Shown here: one piece after another, positions 11,530 to 18,484 of the stretch
Layout: each line of letters starts with the position of its first letter
Numbering within the stretch: position 1 is the first letter of the stretch
NCBI GenBank assembly: GCA_902619055.1
Contig: CACNCW010000005.1
Location: 1-34,971, forward strand
Direction: 5' to 3'
Source of the DNA: an uncultured Alphaproteobacteria bacterium
Lineage (GTDB): Bacteria > Pseudomonadota > Alphaproteobacteria > HIMB59 > GCA-002718135
Length of the DNA: 34,971 nt
The notes under the pieces: generated by a model
What the model was told of the DNA's origin: nothing
What the model saw: the letters and a program-made list of their open reading frames with translations, nothing else
Database searches by the model: none
Position numbers and translations under genes: made by a program

Positions 11530-12573
11530 ATGTCTGATGAAATTTTATCTTTAATTTACACATTTTCTAAGAAATTTAGTGATCCTGAAACAAATCTTAG
11601 TTTTGATCCTAAAAATCAAAATATTTCGGCAGTTGTAAAAGATGGTAATGTAAACATTTCCTTACTTGTAAAAGGTCAAAAAGAAGATCTTTATCTAAAT
11701 ATAGCAAGATTACTTAAAAATAATGTTGAACAAATTTCTGGAATATTTTCTGTGAATGTAATTATAAACTCAGATGTAGAGAGTACTAAAACAAATAATA
11801 ATGATAATAGAAGATTTAAAATTGATGCAAAAAATATAGTAGCAATTGCTAGTGGTAAGGGGGGAGTTGGCAAATCAACATTTTCGGTAAATCTTGCCAC
11901 AGCATTAAGCTCCTTAGATCTTAAAATTGGCTTACTTGATGCAGATATTTATGGTCCTAGCATTCCTAGAATGATGGGTATTTCAAAAAAACCTGTAATG
12001 AATGAAAACAAAAAACTTATACCTTTAGAAAATTATGGAATAAAATTAATGTCTATTGGATTTATTCTAGACACTGAAGCTCCAACAATTTGGAGAGGAC
12101 CAATGGTCATGAAAGCATTAGAGCAAATGTTTAATGGAGTTGAATGGGGTGAATTAGATTACCTTATAATAGATCTGCCGCCAGGCACGGGAGATGCCCA
12201 GCTTTCTTTGGCTCAAAGTTCAAAACTTTCTGGATCAATTGTAATTTCTACTCCTCAAGATGTAGCTCTTACTGATGCTAGAAAAGGAATAAATATGTTT
12301 AAAAAAGTTAATGTTGATATACTTGGTATTGTTGAAAATATGAGTTACTTCATGTGTGATAATTGCAATCAAAAACATTATATATTTTCAAAAGATGGTG
12401 TAAAAAAAGAAGCTGCAGAATTTAAAATACCTTTTTTAGGAGAGATTCCTATTGATACAAATTTACGAATTCAATCAGACAATGGAATACCTGCTTTGAT
12501 AGATAATCCAGATGGTGAAATTTCAAAAAAATTTATATCAATTGCTAAGAACTTAAAAAAATCTCTAAATTAA
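11530..12573 (+). CDS. mrp: Mrp/ApbC family P-loop ATPase, iron-sulfur carrier
   Basis: Proteins of this family bind and transfer Fe-S clusters to target enzymes. The 347-residue product has a divergent N-terminal domain of about 80 residues (MIP18/DUF59-like by position), a low-complexity Asn-rich linker, and the MinD-like ATPase domain. That domain has the deviant Walker A GKGGVGKST at residues 109-117, DADIYGPSIPRMMG, and IIDLPPGTGD. A CxxC pair (Cys276 and Cys279, in YFMCDNCN) is the cluster-binding motif of the family. The gene stands alone on the plus strand and its last 4 bases overlap the end of thyA on the other strand. Confidence 0.94.
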   Translation: MSDEILSLIYTFSKKFSDPETNLSFDPKNQNISAVVKDGNVNISLLVKGQKEDLYLNIARLLKNNVEQISGIFSVNVIINSDVESTKTNNNDNRRFKIDAKNIVAIASGKGGVGKSTFSVNLATALSSLDLKIGLLDADIYGPSIPRMMGISKKPVMNENKKLIPLENYGIKLMSIGFILDTEAPTIWRGPMVMKALEQMFNGVEWGELDYLIIDLPPGTGDAQLSLAQSSKLSGSIVISTPQDVALTDARKGINMFKKVNVDILGIVENMSYFMCDNCNQKHYIFSKDGVKKEAAEFKIPFLGEIPIDTNLRIQSDNGIPALIDNPDGEISKKFISIAKNLKKSLN

Positions 12574-13400
12574 ACATTCATCAAAGCATCAATTTTTTCA
12601 TGATGCTCATAGTTAACTAATTTAAAATCATTAACGTTGTATTTAAAAAAATTTTTTGTTTCAAACTGAAGCTCTGGTAATTTTTTGGGTTCTCTTTGTA
12701 ATTGTATTTTAACCTGCTCAAAATGTTCTGTATAAATATGAAAATCTCCTAAAGAATGAATAAATGTTCCTACTTCTAATTTACACTCTCTAGCTAACAT
12801 GTGAGTCAAAAGACTATAACTAGCTATGTTAAATGGAACTCCCAAAAACATATCGCATGATCTTTGATATAATTGGCAGCTTAATTTATTATTTGAAATA
12901 AAAAATTGCGAGAATGCATGACATGCGGGTAACGACATATTTTTTATCTCAGGAGGATTCCAAGCTGAAATTATATGTCGTCTTCCATTTGGGTCTTCTT
13001 TTAGTCCTTTTATTAAATTTACAATTTGATCTTCTCCATTAAAATTTCTCCATTGAACACCATAAATTTTACCCACATCACCATCAAATCGAGCTTTTGG
13101 CCTCCAATAATCTGCTTCAGCATTTTGTGTCCAAATAGTTTTTTTATCTTTTAAGTTTGTTCTTGAATCATTGTATAAAATTTCAGCTAACCTTCTCTCA
13201 TCATCAGAACCTTCAATAAACCATAGTAACTCTGAAATTACAGATTTCCATGCTAGTTTTTTAGTTGTTATAGCAGGGAAGCCTTTTGATAAATCATAAT
13301 GCATTTGAAATCCAAATGATTTTCTAACGCTACCTGCTCTGCTTTGAACATCAGTTCCATTATCATAACAATATCTTAATGCATCTAAGTATTGTTTCAT
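12570..13400 (-). CDS. thyA: Thymidylate synthase (ThyA type)
   Basis: ThyA methylates dUMP to dTMP using methylene-tetrahydrofolate and releases dihydrofolate. The preferred product is 276 residues, beginning MKQYLDALRYCYDNGTD, which matches the family N-terminus. The catalytic cysteine lies in SLPACHAFSQFF (Cys163 counted from a start three codons upstream, so Cys160 here). Also visible are QLYQRSCDMFLGVPFNIASY and the C-terminal HEKIDALMNV. The start at 13400 overlaps the folA stop in an ATGA junction; the longer frame from 13409 is less likely. Pairing with folA makes sense, since ThyA activity produces the dihydrofolate that FolA reduces. The gene converges on mrp with a 4-base overlap. 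Confidence 0.95.
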   Translation of the reverse strand: MKQYLDALRYCYDNGTDVQSRAGSVRKSFGFQMHYDLSKGFPAITTKKLAWKSVISELLWFIEGSDDERRLAEILYNDSRTNLKDKKTIWTQNAEADYWRPKARFDGDVGKIYGVQWRNFNGEDQIVNLIKGLKEDPNGRRHIISAWNPPEIKNMSLPACHAFSQFFISNNKLSCQLYQRSCDMFLGVPFNIASYSLLTHMLARECKLEVGTFIHSLGDFHIYTEHFEQVKIQLQREPKKLPELQFETKNFFKYNVNDFKLVNYEHHEKIDALMNV

Positions 13401-13885
13401 TTTTCCCAAATTTCAAAATGACATGTTGAATCGCCATCTATTTTTTTAATCATATTCAAATTATTTTCTATTAAAGAAACATCTATAAATTTTTCACAAT
13501 TATAATTACCGTAGATTCTGGTTAGGTAAAATTGTTCTATTAAATTAAATGTTAAATTTATTATTTCTGAGCCACCAATTATGAAAATATCCTTATTAAT
13601 ATATTCAGATTGAATATTTTGAATTTCATTATTCACGTTTCCACTTAAATAATAATCTGCTCCTTCAATTAATTCTTTATTTTTATTTGTAATTAGAACA
13701 TTTATTCTTGATTTTAGAGGTGTAGGCATAAAAGGATCTTCCCAGGTCTTCCTACCCATCACTACTACATTATTTATGGTATTTTTTTTAAACCACATTA
13801 GGTCAATTGAATTTTTAGGCCAAGGCATGCTTTGGCCTTTACTTATGCCTCCCTTTTCATCAATTGCCATTATTGCTTTAATCAT
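13397..13885 (-). CDS. folA: Dihydrofolate reductase
   Basis: FolA reduces dihydrofolate to tetrahydrofolate with NADPH. The 162-residue product is of normal length. It begins MIKAIMAIDEKGGISKGQSMPWP, where the conserved Trp-Pro of the substrate pocket is visible. It continues with DLMWFKKNT (Asp as the catalytic acid position) and VVVMGRKTWED, the NADPH-binding loop. IIGGSEIINL corresponds to the conserved GG nucleotide loop. The gene is translationally coupled to thyA. Upstream lies the region shared with the tmRNA promoter on the opposite strand. Confidence 0.93.
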   Translation of the reverse strand: MIKAIMAIDEKGGISKGQSMPWPKNSIDLMWFKKNTINNVVVMGRKTWEDPFMPTPLKSRINVLITNKNKELIEGADYYLSGNVNNEIQNIQSEYINKDIFIIGGSEIINLTFNLIEQFYLTRIYGNYNCEKFIDVSLIENNLNMIKKIDGDSTCHFEIWEK

Positions 13886-13953
13886 ATTTTGTTTGTTTTA
13901 TCTCTTTACTAGTAACAATATTTTTTTTTAATTGCTAGGTTTCAAGACAAAAC

Positions 13954-13982
13954 TTTCAAGTATAATTAGTTTAAGGTATAAT
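13954..13982 (+). promoter_or_regulatory. Candidate promoter of the tmRNA gene
   Basis: An exact TATAAT at 13977-13982 lies 17 bp after a weak TTTCAA at 13954-13959. Initiation about 7 bases downstream would fall at 13989, exactly where a small hairpin (GTTGC, loop TTT, GCAAC) begins the acceptor part of the tmRNA. A second exact TATAAT at 13961-13966 is an alternative. Confidence 0.4.
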
Positions 13983-14208
13983 AATAATGTTGCTTTGCAA
14001 CTAAGATAATAAATGCTTTGTGCAATAAGTTATTCGGACCCGGGGGCGGTACCCGGCGTCTCCACCAAATATGGGGACGAAATAGGTTTGACGGTAATTC
14101 AAAGACAAAGACTTTATCCGGTATTGTACCACCGTTATCGGGCTATTTTATAAACGCTAACGATAATAGATTAGCACTTGCTGCCTAGATTCTAGGTAAG
14201 CGCGGTTT

Positions 14209-14240
14209 GGGGCACCGAGCAACAGAACGCCCCACTTTTT
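14209..14240 (+). terminator. GC-rich hairpin and T-tract at the tmRNA 3' end
   Basis: GGGGC (14209-14213) can pair with GCCCC (14229-14233) around a 15-base loop, followed by AC and five T residues (14236-14240). This looks like an intrinsic terminator, though part of it is also the conserved 3' end of the tmRNA coding piece, so the two roles may overlap. Confidence 0.6.
14222..14234 (+). repeat. Direct repeat, left copy (tmRNA 3' end; attL-like core)
   Basis: ACAGAACGCCCCA forms the 3' end of the tmRNA coding piece and recurs without mismatch at 15022-15034, exactly 800 bp downstream in the same orientation. A GC-rich 13-mer repeated in such AT-rich DNA is unlikely to be chance. Use of a tmRNA 3' end as an integration site is known for tyrosine-recombinase elements, so this fits an attachment core. 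Confidence 0.8.
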
Positions 14241-14274
14241 AAATATTATCCAGTAATATCAATAATTTTTTATA

Positions 14275-14314
14275 GAAAACTCTCTACGAAGTTTACTACG
14301 AAGTTACTACGAAG
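14275..14314 (+). repeat. Cluster of three CTACGAAG repeats, left side
   Basis: CTACGAAG occurs at 14284-14291, 14296-14303 and 14307-14314, spaced 12 and 11 bases apart. The block starting at 14275 matches the block at 14943-14962 at 18 of 20 positions. It lies between the tmRNA and the helical-repeat gene, 50 bases inside the left 13-bp repeat. No other CTACGAAG on either strand was noticed elsewhere in the window. Confidence 0.85.
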
Positions 14315-14379
14315 GAAAATATATAATTTATTATTAGGTAATGTTAATTTTTAGATTTATTTTAACAAATTAATTTATA

Positions 14380-14901
14380 ATGAATTATGAGTCTGAACTA
14401 ACTGGTGGTAATCCAAATTCACTAGGTAATACAATAAAAGTTGCTGAACATGTTATTGTTAAAAAAAATAGGATTAATTCGTTAATTAAGTGTTATTCAA
14501 GCACAGACCAAATAGTAAGATTAAGAACATCAAATGCTTTTAAAAGAATATTTAGACAAAAACCAGAATGGTTTTTAGATTTTAAAAATATTTTCTTAAA
14601 CAAAATTTCAAAAATAAAACAACCTTCCACACAATGGACCTGCGCTCAATTATTTTCAGAATTAGTTAATCAATTAGAAAATAAAGAACAAAAAAAAGCA
14701 AAAAAAATTGTATCTGATTATCTTAATAACTCCAGTGATTGGATTGTTTTATGTCAATCAATGAATGCTCTAATAACTTTCAATAAAATTGATAATAAAA
14801 CAATAAAAGAAAATATAAAAATTATTAAAAAACTTTCAAAAGATAGGAGAAAGGCAGTTTCTAGACTAGCAAAAAAATTATTATCCTTAATTAAAGAATA
14901 A
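14380..14901 (+). CDS. Helical-repeat (HEAT/ARM-like) protein of unknown function
   Basis: The 173-residue product has no signal peptide or membrane segment. It begins MNYESELTGGNPNSLGNT, then is almost entirely amphipathic helices: around residues 25-45, 45-60 (VRLRTSNAFKRIFRQKPEWF), 64-76, 84-98, 103-112 and later. This pattern, with VRLRTSNAFKRI and DWIVLCQSMNALITF looking like helix-helix units, suggests a small HEAT- or ARM-type superhelix. Lys is abundant and the C-terminus is basic (KDRRKAVSRLAKKLL). I recognise the N-terminal style from hypothetical proteins but cannot assign a function. It is the only gene in the 800-bp segment flanked by direct repeats. No Shine-Dalgarno sequence is seen before the ATG. 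Base composition does not stand out. Confidence 0.75.
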   Translation: MNYESELTGGNPNSLGNTIKVAEHVIVKKNRINSLIKCYSSTDQIVRLRTSNAFKRIFRQKPEWFLDFKNIFLNKISKIKQPSTQWTCAQLFSELVNQLENKEQKKAKKIVSDYLNNSSDWIVLCQSMNALITFNKIDNKTIKENIKIIKKLSKDRRKAVSRLAKKLLSLIKE

Positions 14902-14906
14902 AAAAA

Positions 14907-14970
14907 CTACGAAGAACCCAAACAAGAAATCTGAAAAATAATGAAAACTTACTACGAAGTTTCTACGAAG
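14907..14970 (+). repeat. Cluster of three CTACGAAG repeats, right side
   Basis: CTACGAAG occurs at 14907-14914, 14952-14959 and 14963-14970, in the same orientation as the left cluster. The first copy begins five bases after the stop codon of the helical-repeat gene. The last two are 11 bases apart, matching spacing in the left cluster. A 19-codon ATG frame (14941-15000) runs through two copies, but nothing else supports it as a gene. Confidence 0.85.
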
Positions 14971-15021
14971 AAGTTTCCAAAAGTCCTTATTTTCTGTTAA
15001 TAATGATTTAGTGGTCGTTCT

Positions 15022-15034
15022 ACAGAACGCCCCA
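15022..15034 (+). repeat. Direct repeat, right copy (attR-like core)
   Basis: This is the exact second copy of the tmRNA 3'-end 13-mer ACAGAACGCCCCA. The upstream parts of the tmRNA are not duplicated here: flanking bases diverge at once on both sides. It ends 20 bases before the rhodanese ATG, so the boundary of the segment is also that gene's leader. Confidence 0.8.
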
Positions 15035-15041
15035 TATAAAT

Positions 15042-15050
15042 AAGGTGAGG
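15042..15050 (+). promoter_or_regulatory. Strong ribosome binding site of the rhodanese gene
   Basis: AAGGTGAGG lies 4 bases before the ATG at 15055, a clear Shine-Dalgarno match. It fixes the start and stands out, since most genes here have weak or no such site. Confidence 0.7.
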
Positions 15051-15054
15051 AAAA

Positions 15055-15420
15055 ATGAAAAAATTTGAAGATTTGATGAGTGTTAAAAATGAAATTGAAA
15101 ATATTTCTGCAAAAGAAGCAAAAGAAAAAGTAAATGATCCAAATGTACAATTTATTGATGTTAGGGATAAAGAAAGTTTTTCTAAAGGAACAATAGGAAA
15201 TGCGATACATTTAGATAGAGCTTTTCTTGAATTTTATTTAGCAGAAGGTAGTCCTTTGGAAAATAATTTTTTTAAAGAAAACCCAGATAAAGAATATGTT
15301 GTATTTTGTGGTGTTGGCGGGCAAGGAACGTTATCAACTAAAACAATGAAAGATATGGGTATTAAAAATGTTAAGAACATTACTGGTGGTATGGCTGAAT
15401 GGGAAAAGTTAAAAAAATGA
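15055..15420 (+). CDS. Single-domain rhodanese-like sulfurtransferase
   Basis: Rhodanese domains move sulfane sulfur through a cysteine persulfide. The 121-residue protein is one domain with a short N-terminal helix. It has the conserved FIDVRDKESFSKGTIGNAIHL stretch (split here as FIDVRDKE and GTIGNAIHL), then the active-site loop CGVGGQG with Cys85, and a C-terminal GGMAEWEKL, all typical. No signal peptide is present, so it should be cytoplasmic. The physiological acceptor is unknown. It stands alone between the repeat-flanked segment and a convergent cytochrome gene. The start is fixed by a strong ribosome binding site. Confidence 0.92.
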   Translation: MKKFEDLMSVKNEIENISAKEAKEKVNDPNVQFIDVRDKESFSKGTIGNAIHLDRAFLEFYLAEGSPLENNFFKENPDKEYVVFCGVGGQGTLSTKTMKDMGIKNVKNITGGMAEWEKLKK

Positions 15421-15438
15421 TTTTATAAAATTAAAAAT

Positions 15439-15951
15439 TTATTTAAGTTTTTTTTCTTTCAAAAAAGGTACCATTGAACTCCAAACTCCATCTCTTTTTA
15501 AGCGATGATAGGTTGCTGCCAAAATATGAATACCTATTAACCAATAAAGCAAAGTAATGTTTAGTTCGTGAAAAAAAATAACAATATTAATTAATATTCC
15601 ATCTCTAAGTTCAATCCAAAATAAAAAACCAATTAATAATCCTGATAGCACTGTGCCTGTTAACAAAGCATACATTCCGTTGTGAACAATTTTAGCAGCT
15701 ATTTTTTGAACTCTAGGGGTTTCTTCAGGCAAGGATGTCTTTTGTGTTGTTTTCATATAAATTAGACGGATTAATAGAAGAATCAGAAAAATTACTGCAA
15801 AAATAATTTCAAATCTAAAAAAAGCTTTGTCTTCAAGTTGATTAATATCATCTACTTGCTTTGTTACACTATAAACAAATAAAAGAACAAACCCCCAATG
15901 AAAAAATTTTGCTATTTTACTATATTGCGAATTATTTTTATCTAAACTCAT
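15439..15951 (-). CDS. Cytochrome b561 family membrane protein
   Basis: Prokaryotic cytochromes b561 are four-helix membrane proteins that carry b-type haem and move electrons between the quinone pool and periplasmic or membrane partners. The 170-residue product has four hydrophobic segments at about 20-32, 47-65, 92-112 and 120-147. Candidate haem-ligand histidines are His18 (KFFHWG), His90 (KIVHNGMY), His128 and His142, with His149 in ATYHRLKRDG near the last helix. Both the FHWG start and the C-terminal HRLKRDGVWSSM motif are characteristic. The electron donor and acceptor cannot be told. It converges on the rhodanese gene (18-bp gap) and diverges from sspB. Confidence 0.9.
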   Translation of the reverse strand: MSLDKNNSQYSKIAKFFHWGFVLLFVYSVTKQVDDINQLEDKAFFRFEIIFAVIFLILLLIRLIYMKTTQKTSLPEETPRVQKIAAKIVHNGMYALLTGTVLSGLLIGFLFWIELRDGILINIVIFFHELNITLLYWLIGIHILAATYHRLKRDGVWSSMVPFLKEKKLK

Positions 15952-15999
15952 AAATTTTATTGAAATACTTTAAATATTTAATAAAGAAATAAAACAGAA

Positions 16000-16431
16000 A
16001 TGATTGAATATCAAAAAATACTAGATAAAAATATGCTAAATGTATTTAAAGATATTCTTAAAAATATAAAAGATAATGGATTATCAAATAATAACCACCT
16101 CTACATTACATTTTTAACGAATTTTAAAAACGTTAAATTACCTAATTGGTTAAAACAAAAATATCCCAAAGAAATGACAATTATTATTCAATATGAATAT
16201 TATGATCTAGAAATACATAAAAATTTTTTTTCTATTACACTCTCATTTGGTGATATTAAAACAAACTTAAAAATTAATTATAATGCCATTATTTCGTTTG
16301 CAGATCCTTCAGCTGATTTTGGTTTAATTTTACAAAAAAATAAAATTAAGAATAAAGTAAATAAAAAATTAGAAACTCATAAATCAAAAAAGGATAATGT
16401 AATTAATTTTTCAAATTATAAAAAAAATTAA
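16000..16431 (+). CDS. sspB: ClpXP adaptor protein SspB (alphaproteobacterial type)
   Basis: SspB tethers tmRNA-tagged proteins to ClpXP and speeds their degradation. The 143-residue product resembles the alphaproteobacterial SspB from Caulobacter as I recall it: HLYITFLTNFKNVKLPNWLK, then the signature YPKEMTIIIQYEYYDLEI, and LSFGDIKTNLKINYNAIISFADPSADFGL (written here in parts). The folded domain covers about residues 1-110. A basic, low-complexity linker follows and ends in VINFSNYKKN, corresponding to the C-terminal ClpX-binding tail of the family. The gene lies about 1.8 kb from the tmRNA gene whose tag it should recognise. Its end overlaps gpmA by 4 bases on the other strand. Confidence 0.92.
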   Translation: MIEYQKILDKNMLNVFKDILKNIKDNGLSNNNHLYITFLTNFKNVKLPNWLKQKYPKEMTIIIQYEYYDLEIHKNFFSITLSFGDIKTNLKINYNAIISFADPSADFGLILQKNKIKNKVNKKLETHKSKKDNVINFSNYKKN

Positions 16432-17057
16432 TCTAAGAAATAATGTTTTATTAATTCACCATTTTGGTAGTCTAAACATAATGGTCTACCAGTTGGCAGC
16501 TCTATTGAAGATATTTCCTCTGGTTTGTACATACCGACTTTAATCATTATTGCTCTTAAGGAATTACCATGTGCAGCAATTAAAACATTTTTTTTATTTA
16601 AAATATGTGGTTGAATTGTTTCAATAAAGTAAGGGGATACTCGATTTACTACATCCTTAAGACTTTCCCCGTTTGGAGGCGGTGTATCATAAGATCTTCT
16701 CCATATATGTACTTGTTCTTTTCCAAATTTATCAGCAGTTTCAGCTTTATTTAAACCAACTAAATCTCCATAATCCCTCTCATTTAGATTTTGGTTTTTT
16801 TCATAAATTAATTTTCCATTTTTATGTAAATTTTCTATCTCTGATGCTTTCATAGCTATTTCAGCTGTTTTATTTGCTCTTTCTAAAACACTACTAAAAA
16901 CTTTATCAATTTTTATATTATGTTTTTTTAATAAATGTCCTGCATTATTAGCTTCGTTAATACCCTTTTCAGTTAATGGTACATCTTTCCAGCCAGTAAA
17001 TCTATTTTCTAAATTCCATTGACTTTGACCGTGTCTCAGTAAAACAAGTTTGTTCAT
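16428..17057 (-). CDS. gpmA: Phosphoglycerate mutase (2,3-bisphosphoglycerate-dependent type)
   Basis: This enzyme interconverts 3- and 2-phosphoglycerate in glycolysis and gluconeogenesis. The 209-residue product is shorter than the roughly 250-residue E. coli form, as is common in alphaproteobacteria. It starts MNKLVLLRHGQSQWNLENRF with the phosphohistidine in RHG (residues 8-10). The catalytic glutamate region LNERDYGDLVGLNK and the second histidine in AAHGNSLRA follow. DTPPPNGESL is also characteristic of the dPGM group rather than of generic histidine phosphatases. It is divergent from fumC with a 41-bp gap and convergent with sspB. Confidence 0.93.
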   Translation of the reverse strand: MNKLVLLRHGQSQWNLENRFTGWKDVPLTEKGINEANNAGHLLKKHNIKIDKVFSSVLERANKTAEIAMKASEIENLHKNGKLIYEKNQNLNERDYGDLVGLNKAETADKFGKEQVHIWRRSYDTPPPNGESLKDVVNRVSPYFIETIQPHILNKKNVLIAAHGNSLRAIMIKVGMYKPEEISSIELPTGRPLCLDYQNGELIKHYFLD

Positions 17058-17098
17058 ATGTTTAATATAATATGTTATAAAGGGTTTGTTAATAAATA

Positions 17099-18484
17099 AT
17101 GGCTAATAAAAAAAGAATAGAATTTGATAGTTTAGGTCCAAAAAAAATTGATCAAAATAAACTTTGGGGTGCGCAAACTCAAAGATCCTTAGAAAATTTC
17201 AAAATTGGCAGTGAAAAAATACCATCAGAATTAATTATAGCATTAGGTCAACAAAAGAAAGCAGCTGCTGAAGCTAATATAGAACTTGGTGTTATAGATA
17301 AAAAATCGGGATCATTAATATCTAAAGCCTGTGATGATATCATTAATTTAAAACTTATTGAAGAGTTTCCATTATCAGTATGGCAAACTGGATCTGGAAC
17401 TCAAACAAATATGAATGCAAATGAAGTAATTAGTAATCATATAATCAAAAAATTAAAAGGAAGAATTGGAAGTAAAAAACCTATTCACCCAAATGATCAT
17501 GTAAATTTATCTCAATCATCAAATGATACCTTTCCAACAATAATGCATGTTGCAATAAATGAGTTATCAATAAAAGATTTGATTCCAAACCTAAAAGATT
17601 TAATAAAAGAATTTCAAAAAAAGAAAAAAATATTTCAAAATATAATTAAAATAGGAAGAACTCATACTCAAGATGCAACGCCAATTACTTTAGGTGATGA
17701 GTTTTCTGCATTTTGTACTCAATTAAAAGCTTGTTTGAAAAGAATAGAAGTTTCAAAATCAGAATTAAAATATCTTGCGCAGGGTGGAACTGCTGTAGGT
17801 TCTGGAATTAATGCCCCAAAAAAATTTGATAAAGTATTTTGTAAATATTTGAATAAACTTACTAGAGATAATTATAAACCATCTCAAAATAAATTTGAGT
17901 CTTTAGCTTCTCATGATCCGCTAATTAATTTTTCAAATTCTTTAAAAACTTTATCAATTTCATTATTAAAAATAATAAATGACATTAGATTTTTGGCATC
18001 TGGACCTAGATCGGGTTTAGGAGAATTGATATTACCTGCAAATGAACCTGGGTCATCAATAATGCCAGGAAAGGTAAATCCAACTCAAATTGAGGCGTTA
18101 AGTATGGTCTGCGTTCAAGTAATTGGAAATAGTACAACTGTAGATATTGCAGGTTCAAATGGTCACTTTCAATTAAATGCGTATAAACCAGTTATTGCCT
18201 TGAATATAATTCAATCTGTTAATCTTATTAACGATGGAATAAAGAGTTTTAATAAAAATTGTTTAAAAGGAATAAAGGTAAATAAAAAAATGATTGATAA
18301 TCATTTAAATAATTCTTTAATGCTTGTAACTGCCTTAAATAAAAGTATTGGATATGATAATGCAGCAAAAATTGCTAAAAAAGCATTTGATGAAAATTTG
18401 ACTCTTAAAGAAGCGGCATTAAAATTAAAATTAATTTCTGAAAAAGAATTTGATAAGATTGTTGATCCAAAGAAAATGATTTAA
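17099..18484 (+). CDS. fumC: Fumarate hydratase, class II
   Basis: FumC hydrates fumarate to malate in the TCA cycle without an iron-sulfur cluster. The 461-residue length is typical. Motifs in order are WGAQTQRS near the N-terminus, TGSGTQTNMNANEVI at about 97-111, GRTHTQDATP at 186-195 with the catalytic-region His189, and the superfamily signature GSSIMPGKVNPTQ at 318-330. The FumC motifs separate it from aspartase and argininosuccinate lyase, and GxxNxH-type residues (NGHFQLN) fit fumarase. It ends on the base directly before the lpxC stop codon on the opposite strand, with no gap. Confidence 0.96.
   Translation: MANKKRIEFDSLGPKKIDQNKLWGAQTQRSLENFKIGSEKIPSELIIALGQQKKAAAEANIELGVIDKKSGSLISKACDDIINLKLIEEFPLSVWQTGSGTQTNMNANEVISNHIIKKLKGRIGSKKPIHPNDHVNLSQSSNDTFPTIMHVAINELSIKDLIPNLKDLIKEFQKKKKIFQNIIKIGRTHTQDATPITLGDEFSAFCTQLKACLKRIEVSKSELKYLAQGGTAVGSGINAPKKFDKVFCKYLNKLTRDNYKPSQNKFESLASHDPLINFSNSLKTLSISLLKIINDIRFLASGPRSGLGELILPANEPGSSIMPGKVNPTQIEALSMVCVQVIGNSTTVDIAGSNGHFQLNAYKPVIALNIIQSVNLINDGIKSFNKNCLKGIKVNKKMIDNHLNNSLMLVTALNKSIGYDNAAKIAKKAFDENLTLKEAALKLKLISEKEFDKIVDPKKMI

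Larger units (their letters stand above)
13989..14240 (+). ncRNA. ssrA: Transfer-messenger RNA, circularly permuted two-piece form
   Basis: The tmRNA rescues stalled ribosomes and tags the nascent peptide. Gene order is permuted: the acceptor part comes first and ends in an encoded CCA (14065-14067), then a 5-base spacer (14068-14072), then the mature 5' end of the coding part. The 7-bp acceptor stem pairs 14073-14079 (GGGGACG) with 14057-14063 (CGTCTCC), with a G-U as third pair, the alanine identity element. The T-stem pairs 14040-14044 with 14052-14056 around an atypical GGCGGTA loop. Positions 14028-14034 can pair with 14093-14099 as helix P2. The tag reading frame at 14156-14188 encodes ANDNRLALAA then TAG, with the stop inside a hairpin (CCTAG/CTAGG). 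The exact 5' end is uncertain. Confidence 0.95.

Noticed and set aside
14275..14970. CRISPR array
   Set aside because: The repeats are only 8 bases, the spacers are 3-4 bases or irregular, and there are no cas genes.
14941..15000. A 19-codon ATG frame (MKTYYEVSTKKFPKVLIFC) through the right repeat cluster
   Set aside because: It has no ribosome binding site and is explained by the repeat sequence; too short to support alone.
14887..15210. A minus-strand open frame of 107 codons across the repeat region and the rhodanese start
   Set aside because: It overlaps the well-supported rhodanese gene, is Phe- and Ser-rich as expected of antisense to Lys/Glu codons, and has no recognisable features.
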